Shown here piece by piece: positions 1 to 5,093 of a stretch of DNA of 5,228 nucleotides; positions within the stretch are counted from its first letter, which is position 1; each line of letters opens with the position of its first letter. A program made the position numbers and the translations under genes. The notes beneath the pieces are model-generated. The model ran no database searches. It was not told the DNA's origin and was given only the letters and a program-made list of their open reading frames with translations. This stretch comes from Kiritimatiellia bacterium (GTDB taxonomy: Bacteria; Verrucomicrobiota; Kiritimatiellia; RFP12; DVOR01). Location: NCBI GenBank assembly GCA_017457555.1, contig JAFTHG010000069.1, positions 1 through 5,228 of the forward strand. The letters run 5' to 3'.

Positions 1-476
1 ACGATCAAGTCCAAGCCTTTCTCGCGCAGTTTACGCGCAGCTTCTTCCTCCGGCGCTCCTGTTTCAGCGGCGAATCCCACAAATAACCGATTCCCTTTGA
101 GCGGGCGAATCGTCTTCAAAATGTCGGGGTTTCGCACCAACTTTAATACGCCATCCATGCCTGCCTTTTTGAGTTTGACAGGAGAACACACCTCTGGTCG
201 CCAGTCTGCGACTGCAGCACAGGAGATATACACATCGGCAACTGACAGGTTTGTCTGCACCGCCTCCAGCATCTCTAAGGCCGTTTCAATATCCACTCGC
301 GTCACCGCTTCAGGCGTTGTCAATGCGACAGGCCCGGCAATCAACGTCACCTGATGTCCTTTTGCGGCCGCAGCCTGTGCCAAAGCGAATCCCATCTTCC
401 CCGTTGAGCGATTTGAGATGAACCGCACGGGATCAAGCGGTTCACGCGTTGGACCAGCAGTAATCAAAAACCTCAT
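1..476 (-). CDS. coaB: Phosphopantothenate-cysteine ligase, stand-alone CoaB, C-terminus cut by window edge
   Basis: CoaB joins cysteine to 4'-phosphopantothenate, an NTP-dependent cytosolic step of coenzyme A synthesis. The 158 visible residues match the CoaB half of CoaBC throughout: ITAGPTREPLDPVRFISNRS (residues 5-24), GKMGFALA (26-33), CAAVADWRP (86-94), KLKK (101-104), NPDIL (116-120), VGFAAET (133-139) and KGLDLI (153-158). Asn22 and Lys101 are 79 residues apart, the same spacing as E. coli Asn210 and Lys289, which I recall as the catalytic pair. The ATG at 476 is chosen because the protein starts directly at the CoaB domain and GAGG (485-488) lies 8 bases upstream. No CoaC decarboxylase domain precedes it, because that stretch codes for the GH110 protein. 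It is therefore a split, stand-alone CoaB, as known from streptococci and enterococci, with CoaC expected elsewhere. It follows the GH110 stop codon by 17 bases. The missing C-terminal part would hold the dimer region. Confidence 0.93.
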   Translation of the reverse strand, partial: MRFLITAGPTREPLDPVRFISNRSTGKMGFALAQAAAAKGHQVTLIAGPVALTTPEAVTRVDIETALEMLEAVQTNLSVADVYISCAAVADWRPEVCSPVKLKKAGMDGVLKLVRNPDILKTIRPLKGNRLFVGFAAETGAPEEEAARKLREKGLDLI

Positions 477-484
477 CGTATTCG

Positions 485-490
485 CCTCTA
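485..490 (-). promoter_or_regulatory. Ribosome binding site of coaB
   Basis: The minus strand reads AGAGG here, 8 bases before the ATG at 476 and just after the GH110 stop codon at 494-496. It supports a separate start for a stand-alone CoaB instead of a CoaBC fusion. Confidence 0.65.
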
Positions 491-493
491 TGC

Positions 494-2287
494 TTATTCT
501 ACCCAACCGCGTGGCGCCTCTACATCCACATTGGTACAGTGTTTCAGCGTCAACCACCGTTGATTCCAGTGATATGGCTTGTAAGTGGCCGTCTTCACGA
601 AAACATTATTCTTAATAACCAAACCGTCAACACTCTTGGCATAAACTAACGGTTTATCAAAAGCAACAAAGACATTGTCCTTAATCGTAATATTCCGATG
701 TAAATAAGCCGAATCTTCCTTAATCTCAGGAATCTCCGGACAGATACTGATAACAGCTTCCGTGAATTGAAAGGGCGACGTCAGCGCATTTACAAAGGTA
801 TTTTCAGCAATTAAGACATCCGTACAAGCCCCCGTTTCATACCATCCATTGCAGTCACCACACAAAAGCACCCCACTGCCACTGATGTGATCAAAGATAT
901 TGTTGGTGCATACGACGCGTTTCGGTGTGGAGAAGAGTGCTCCACGGGCACGGTTATCCATCACCTGATTACCCGAAAAGACTACGGATGGAGTCCGCGT
1001 CAGGTTTTCAATCCCAATCGGTGTTATCGTGGGATCCACACTCGCCGGAAGCGGTTGCTCAAAGGTGAGACGAAACACCTTTGCACCCGCCACCGTGGGT
1101 GCATCTACCGGCGTGATGGATTCTAACGCATTCTTCGTTTCATCAAGCATCGTCATCGTGCGTGACTGGATGAAAATCACCTCCTCGCCCGGCGCTCCCC
1201 ATGAAAAGCCATACGCCTGAGGATGCATATACGCACATTCCAACGTCTTATCATCCACACGCTTCTGCACACGCAAATACGTACCATGCACATTAATCGC
1301 ATCGTCCATCATCCCCTGATAAACGCCATCGCACGAGAGAATTTCGCCACTGCACCCGGAGAAATGCGTGGCATCTGCCTGTGTGGAGAAGACGCGACCT
1401 TTTGCTTTATTGGGAATCACCTTAAACTCTTTGAGTGTCAGATTCGTTGTACTCTGTGCGATTAATCCCATACCATCGGCATAATGAAGCGTTACCGACT
1501 TTACGGAAACATTCATTGAATCTGAAATAACGATACCAGGCGCCGGACGCTCCCATCCGCGAAGGGCCATATTTTGCCCCACCTTGAAAGCAGGATTGGC
1601 GCACTGAGCTGCGGTATAAGTGCCATCACCATTCGCTGTTACGGCACCTAAATTAAACGCACAATCGCTTGTACGATAAGCAACACGCCCATCTGCCTCG
1701 AAAAGAATTCCACCGCCCGGCGAATTTACAAAGTCATATCCTTTAAAGTAAAGGCGACCATTCTGTACCATTGCTTGCGTCCCGGCAATCGGTCGGAACG
1801 TGACCGTCTTTGCATCAGGATTGACCGCCGTGAAGGTGACCTGCGTAATCATCGGGATTTCATAATCCACGGTAAAATGCTTCACACGAATTCCACGCGA
1901 ATTCCAAATCCCCATCGGTAAGATGCGACCACGCAAATTGAAAAAGGCACCGTTGCCATCAATCGTCACATTGACTTGATCCTCTAATGGCAAAAAGACC
2001 TTTCTCGGATTCACCTGATCGTGATTGGAAATGAACCATGTCCGCGTCTGACACTGCTCTGCGCCAATATCATAGAAGCCTGGTTGGAAAACGATACACT
2101 TTTTCAGCGCATCAGAGGCCTTCACATCGGCAAGCAAACGCGCCACATCCGCCGCCACAAAAACCTTCCCCGGCGCAATGCCATAATCAGTCGCACAGAA
2201 TTGTACGGGCTTAACTCGTTCACGTCCTGCAAAAGCGATGCTTGTTAAGAGTAGCAACGTCGTAAGGCTCATCCAAACGTTTCGCAT
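494..2287 (-). CDS. Secreted alpha-1,3-galactosidase, glycoside hydrolase family GH110
   Basis: Family GH110 enzymes are inverting exo-alpha-1,3-galactosidases that remove terminal alpha-1,3-galactose, for example from blood-group B or linear alpha-Gal glycans; marine members act on algal galactans. This protein has 597 residues, close to the usual family length of about 600. Residues 1-20 form a signal peptide (short n-region with Arg2, then LTTLLLLTSIAFA, cleavage after AFA), with no lipobox, so it is periplasmic or secreted. Family-like motifs are WFISNHDQVNPRKVFLPLED (84-103), IDGNGAFFNLRGR (109-121), ADATHFSGC (304-312) and MDDAINVHGTYLR (327-339). Asp305, Asp328 and Asp329 have the spacing of the three active-site aspartates (321, 344, 345) that I recall from a Pseudoalteromonas GH110 structure. 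Repeated N-x-F/V and V-x-I-x-x-N strands towards the end fit a right-handed beta-helix. A TTG nine codons upstream is open, but ATG 2287 has the ribosome binding site and the signal peptide. The natural substrate is not known. Confidence 0.9.
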   Translation of the reverse strand: MRNVWMSLTTLLLLTSIAFAGRERVKPVQFCATDYGIAPGKVFVAADVARLLADVKASDALKKCIVFQPGFYDIGAEQCQTRTWFISNHDQVNPRKVFLPLEDQVNVTIDGNGAFFNLRGRILPMGIWNSRGIRVKHFTVDYEIPMITQVTFTAVNPDAKTVTFRPIAGTQAMVQNGRLYFKGYDFVNSPGGGILFEADGRVAYRTSDCAFNLGAVTANGDGTYTAAQCANPAFKVGQNMALRGWERPAPGIVISDSMNVSVKSVTLHYADGMGLIAQSTTNLTLKEFKVIPNKAKGRVFSTQADATHFSGCSGEILSCDGVYQGMMDDAINVHGTYLRVQKRVDDKTLECAYMHPQAYGFSWGAPGEEVIFIQSRTMTMLDETKNALESITPVDAPTVAGAKVFRLTFEQPLPASVDPTITPIGIENLTRTPSVVFSGNQVMDNRARGALFSTPKRVVCTNNIFDHISGSGVLLCGDCNGWYETGACTDVLIAENTFVNALTSPFQFTEAVISICPEIPEIKEDSAYLHRNITIKDNVFVAFDKPLVYAKSVDGLVIKNNVFVKTATYKPYHWNQRWLTLKHCTNVDVEAPRGWVE

Positions 2288-2292
2288 AAAAA

Positions 2293-2300
2293 CTCCTTTT
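2293..2300 (-). promoter_or_regulatory. Ribosome binding site that sets the GH110 start
   Basis: The minus strand reads AAAAGGAG, 5 bases before the ATG at 2287. It rules in that ATG over the upstream TTG at 2314, which overlaps the end of the preceding gene and would add nine residues before the signal peptide. Confidence 0.8.
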
Positions 2301-2301
2301 A

Positions 2302-3282
2302 TTACAGCATCCAAGGTTGATAGGTGTCACGCGATAATGGCTTCACCGTGATTTCATACGCCTCTCCCTGTGGTGGCAGAATGCGTACAATAATGTCCGT
2401 CAAAGCCCCCTTATCACCGTAATCAGCAATAATCGCCGCCGCACGCTGCAAATCTGTTTCAGGGATCGTCCCAATAACTGCCGCCGTCGGCCCGGGGATA
2501 TTCACCGTGTGCAAAATGAGGCGCCCCTCTTTTTGCAAACCTTTCAGCGTCTGATTATCCAAACGGTTACGCCCCACAATGATACGCCCACCATCGGGCA
2601 ACCGGAATTGACGTGAGAACTTCATCAATTCCACATCCGCAAGCGGCGGAATCCCCGCCGTATGATCAAAAAGATCTTTCAATTTGCGACAAAAACCCTT
2701 CTCTGTCAACAAACAGCCCCCTGCCGGCGATGGATACTCCGTCAAGCCATATCGACGCACCAATTCCCTCTGTGGTTGACGATTACGACCCGAAATCGCC
2801 CCCAAACGCGTCCGATCAATGCGCCCATCCAGTTCTGGCGTTGTTGGGTCAAGCAACTGTGCCGACAACGGTCGCAGCAGCAATCCCTTTAATCCCGAAG
2901 CCTCTGCCACAGTTTCCAAACTCTTGCGATTCTGTGACATCGGCCGTTGATTCAGCACCTCACCGGTAGACACAAAATCATACCCACCTGCGCGCATGAA
3001 TTCACCCGCGCACCGAATCATCGCCGCATGACAATCAATGCACGGATTCATTGCCCCGCCAAACCCATGCGGCGGATGGCGAACCAACCCCAAAATCTCA
3101 TCTGAAAAGTCAAGAATATGCAGCTTCACCCCAAGTTGACGCGCCGCCTTCTCTGCCGAAGCCGTCCCAAAAAACGGGCTTTTAAAGACAACCCCCTCCA
3201 TCTCAATCCCCTGTTCGCGCAACATACAAATCGCCAACATGGAGTCTAATCCACCGCTGAGTAATGAAATCCCACGTATCAT
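2302..3282 (-). CDS. PP-loop ATP pyrophosphatase, predicted tRNA thiolation enzyme (MnmA/ThiI-like) with NFACT-R_2-like C-terminus
   Basis: PP-loop enzymes adenylate a target base or acid and release pyrophosphate. This 326-residue cytosolic protein starts with the loop SGGLDS (residues 9-14). It then shows MNPCIDCH with Cys81 and Cys84, STGEVLNQRPMSQNR (105-119), LLRPLSAQLL (135-144), the DR-x-x-LG-x-I-x-GRNR region (156-168), YPSPAGGCLL with Cys190 (183-192), and a C-terminal part with FRLPDGGRIIVGRN (226-239) and PGP (264-266). I recognise this layout from bacterial proteins often labelled 'tRNA (5-methylaminomethyl-2-thiouridylate)-methyltransferase', in which a ThiI/MnmA-like core is followed by an NFACT-R_2-type tail. 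That label is misleading, because nothing here suggests a methyltransferase. Sulfur transfer to tRNA is the most likely role, with Cys81, Cys84 and Cys190 as candidate sulfur-carrying or metal-binding residues, but the modified base is not determined. The ATG at 3282 is preferred to the TTG at 3315 because it places the PP-loop at the usual distance and has a strong ribosome binding site. It is the first gene of the left operon. Confidence 0.85.
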   Translation of the reverse strand: MIRGISLLSGGLDSMLAICMLREQGIEMEGVVFKSPFFGTASAEKAARQLGVKLHILDFSDEILGLVRHPPHGFGGAMNPCIDCHAAMIRCAGEFMRAGGYDFVSTGEVLNQRPMSQNRKSLETVAEASGLKGLLLRPLSAQLLDPTTPELDGRIDRTRLGAISGRNRQPQRELVRRYGLTEYPSPAGGCLLTEKGFCRKLKDLFDHTAGIPPLADVELMKFSRQFRLPDGGRIIVGRNRLDNQTLKGLQKEGRLILHTVNIPGPTAAVIGTIPETDLQRAAAIIADYGDKGALTDIIVRILPPQGEAYEITVKPLSRDTYQPWML

Positions 3283-3611
3283 CGTAATCCTTCCCTTATC
3301 CAAGAAAACCGTCAACTACCCCTATTTTAACAAAAAACGCCCCTATGAAACATTCCACCCTGTATTCATTAAACATTTACCATACTTCATCCAGAGAGAC
3401 ACACGACCTCGATTCCTTATCTTCGTATTCACCCTTTGGTCTCCTATAACAGGGAATATTGCACAATTGGGGACGAGTTTGCCGAGTTCAATCTAACCGC
3501 AAGGGTAAGAAGCTGGCCTCTAAAAGGAAAGAGAGTCAGAAAGGAAAGAAGAAGGCTTATCATCCTACGCCCCCGGGTGCGGCGCACACATCCTAACCAT
3601 ACGTCTGCGTT
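3283..3611. other. Intergenic spacer between the low-GC pair and the left operon
   Basis: No gene is convincing in these 329 bases. The promoter of the left operon is expected here. The only -10-like element I see is TAAAAT on the minus strand at about 3323-3328, without a good -35 partner, so I make no firm promoter call. No hairpin with a U-run follows the gene that ends at 3612. The short dyad GTGC-GGC-GCAC (3577-3587) has only 4 base pairs. Also present are a 34-base purine-rich tract (3522-3555), a 16-base 16S rRNA-like match (3452-3467), and two small ORFs on opposite strands (3459-3596 plus, 3444-3563 minus) discussed in the findings. The GC content of the right part of the spacer (34 of 60 bases in 3541-3600) is above that of both neighbouring genes. 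Confidence 0.7.
3289..3297 (-). promoter_or_regulatory. Ribosome binding site of the PP-loop gene
   Basis: The minus strand reads AAGGGAAGG, 6 bases before the ATG at 3282. This decides the start against an in-frame TTG 33 bases upstream. Confidence 0.7.
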
Positions 3612-4388
3612 TCACTCTGCACCATCATCGTGCCGAAGTTTTCGTTTTTGATCTTCCTTCTCATATTTATCCCAAAACTTTAATGTCGTTTTATTCCATT
3701 TTTCCTTAGACCTTGTTTCTATCGGAACATTGCCAATGGTATTCTTTAATGCAAAGATATCTCCCTCCACATCTCTTAATTCAGGGTTATGAGCTCGTTG
3801 CTCAAGGAGCCATTGTTTCTCAAACGACGAAAAGTCACGCCACGTATGATGTTGTGAATATTTTTCCCAAAGTTGTAACGTTGTCGTTGTATGTTGCCCT
3901 GCCGTAAGATGCCAGTCGTGACGTCGAGAATGATACTTTAAACGGTATCCATAGGCGTTTATTTCGAACTCTAATCTGGTGCCATTTTTCACACGAGATT
4001 CATAGAACCCTAATTGTAATCCTAATGCTTCATATGGAATATTTTCGTCTTGTTTATCTAATTCTAACAATTCGGGAATCATTTTTTGAAGTAACATAAT
4101 GTCATCATTGTCGAGCTTAAATACTTGACTATGCGCATAATAATAGAAAGCAAAATCTCCATTAAGCCATCTCCGTTCATCAATCCAAATCGCAAATCCA
4201 GTCTTATATTCTAACCCACGCTTTTGAAAGTAGTTGCTCTCAGCAAATGGAATATACGTAATCCAACATACCGGACCACGTAATCGACATGAACAAATCA
4301 TCAAAATTAGATAAGTTATGATAAAAAATCCAAAGGCGCCAATACCTAATCGAAGTCGTTTCCAAATTATTTGCCACACAATTTGCAT
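3612..4388 (-). CDS. Membrane-anchored protein of unknown function, paralogue of its upstream neighbour
   Basis: I do not recognise this 258-residue protein. A positive N-terminus (Lys10, Arg11, Arg13) is followed by one hydrophobic segment (about 14-34) ending in I-C-S-C, then a soluble domain, so N-in with the domain outside the membrane is likely. Cys34 lies where a lipoprotein cysteine would, but Cys at -2 makes the lipobox weak. Residues 123-139 align without gaps with the same residue numbers of the upstream gene's product (identical Gly123, Leu126, Phe128, Glu130, Asn135, Gly136, Arg138, Leu139). TTLQLWEKY (169-177) matches that protein's TQVLWNRY and is nearly repeated at 234-242 (TTLKFWDKY). 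The tail is very polar and charged (KYEKEDQKRKLRHDDGAE). The ATG overlaps the upstream stop by one base (TAATG), with a GGAG 10 bases before it, so translation is probably coupled. The gene is AT-rich compared with the left operon. Nothing shows an enzymatic function. Confidence 0.8.
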   Translation of the reverse strand: MQIVWQIIWKRLRLGIGAFGFFIITYLILMICSCRLRGPVCWITYIPFAESNYFQKRGLEYKTGFAIWIDERRWLNGDFAFYYYAHSQVFKLDNDDIMLLQKMIPELLELDKQDENIPYEALGLQLGFYESRVKNGTRLEFEINAYGYRLKYHSRRHDWHLTAGQHTTTTLQLWEKYSQHHTWRDFSSFEKQWLLEQRAHNPELRDVEGDIFALKNTIGNVPIETRSKEKWNKTTLKFWDKYEKEDQKRKLRHDDGAE

Positions 4389-5080
4389 TACTCAAGCACT
4401 CCAAATTCAGGTTCCCAAATAGGGGTCTCTAAAAGTGATTCGTTTAGAATATTCAATTGTATAGGATCATATTCGCGTTTCCCTCTTATTTCAGCGCGAA
4501 CCTTTTCTGAAAGCGGTAAATACGCATTAATATCCCCATAACGATTCCAAAGAACTTGGGTTTCTGAAGTGTGGGGACCACAACAAATTGTCACAGGATA
4601 TCCGATTGCAAAGCCATTAATATCATAGTCTATCCAAAAACCTTCCGAGCACAATATAAGGCGTAATCGAATGCCATTTTGATACCCCTTTTCAAGAAAA
4701 GTGAGTCTTACGCCTGGTTGTGTACCAAAACGCTCATACATGTGTTTAGGATCTAATAATAATTTTTGAATAACATGATGGATCTCATCACATTCAGCTT
4801 GAGATAATATAATATCCTTTAAAGTAACCGCCCAAGAACTTGGCACATATCCATCTATTCGATAAATAAAATTGACAAGATTTGCCCATCCGGTGTAGTT
4901 CAATCGATTTTCTCGATTTGCAAAAAGTGACCATGGCGTTAGACAAAATGTCCTATAAACAATTTCCCCATAGTAGTAGGTACATGACACAATCTTTAAA
5001 AGAGCATAAAGTACAAGGAAGCAAAAAAAAATGCGAAATATTCGTTTGCATAAAGATGGGTTATTTTGTGTTTTATTCAT
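4388..5080 (-). CDS. Membrane-anchored protein of unknown function, first member of the paralogue pair
   Basis: I do not recognise this 230-residue protein. Lys12, Arg13 and Arg16 precede or flank a hydrophobic segment (about 14-33) ending in I-V-S-C. That satisfies the lipobox pattern with Cys33 as the lipid site, although Lys29 within the segment is unusual, so it could be either a lipoprotein or a single-pass anchored protein. The soluble domain (about 34-230) would lie outside the cytoplasmic membrane. Residues 93-181 align with the downstream gene's product, including GVRLTFLEKGYQNGIRLRL (123-141) and TQVLWNRY (174-181). It has nine cysteines, including a Cys166-Cys167 pair; none is obviously part of a known site. 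An ATG at 5155 would add 25 residues but has no ribosome binding site. The ATG at 5080 has TAAGGAG 6 bases upstream and puts the anchor at a normal position. The GC content is low (17 of 60 bases in 4741-4800). Confidence 0.8.
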   Translation of the reverse strand: MNKTQNNPSLCKRIFRIFFCFLVLYALLKIVSCTYYYGEIVYRTFCLTPWSLFANRENRLNYTGWANLVNFIYRIDGYVPSSWAVTLKDIILSQAECDEIHHVIQKLLLDPKHMYERFGTQPGVRLTFLEKGYQNGIRLRLILCSEGFWIDYDINGFAIGYPVTICCGPHTSETQVLWNRYGDINAYLPLSEKVRAEIRGKREYDPIQLNILNESLLETPIWEPEFGVLE

Positions 5081-5086
5081 CCCAAT

Positions 5087-5093
5087 CTCCTTA
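5087..5093 (-). promoter_or_regulatory. Ribosome binding site TAAGGAG, sharing bases with the upstream stop codon
   Basis: The minus strand reads TAAGGAG, 6 bases before the ATG at 5080. Its TAA is also the stop codon of the open frame that enters from the right edge, an arrangement typical of tight operons. It sets the start of the 230-residue gene. Confidence 0.75.

Noticed and set aside
97..615. Two plus-strand ORFs (97-354 and 418-615)
   Set aside because: They lie opposite coaB and the end of the GH110 gene. Their translations have no domain-like pattern, and the minus strand here encodes recognisable protein families.
887..2248. Plus-strand ORFs at 887-1126, 1029-1220, 1223-1465 and 2021-2248, and a minus-strand ORF at 1422-1604
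   Set aside because: All overlap the GH110 coding sequence in other frames and show no recognisable motifs or ribosome binding sites.
2288..2314. TTG start for the GH110 protein nine codons upstream
   Set aside because: It overlaps the previous gene's last codons and would put extra residues before the signal peptide; the ATG at 2287 has a strong ribosome binding site.
2613..2969. Plus-strand ORFs at 2613-2969 and 2662-2892
   Set aside because: They are antisense shadows of the PP-loop gene. The Pro/Ser/Gln-rich translations follow from the opposite-strand codons.
3577..3587. GTGC-GGC-GCAC dyad as an intrinsic terminator for the right operon
   Set aside because: The stem has only 4 base pairs and no U-run follows in either direction.
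3239..3651. Plus-strand ORFs at 3239-3496 and 3436-3651
   Set aside because: They bridge gene ends and the spacer, lack good ribosome binding sites, and have unusual composition (Pro-rich, Arg-rich). The second overlaps the end of the 258-residue gene.
3713..3907. Plus-strand ORF of 64 codons
   Set aside because: It is antisense within the 258-residue gene, with no supporting signal.
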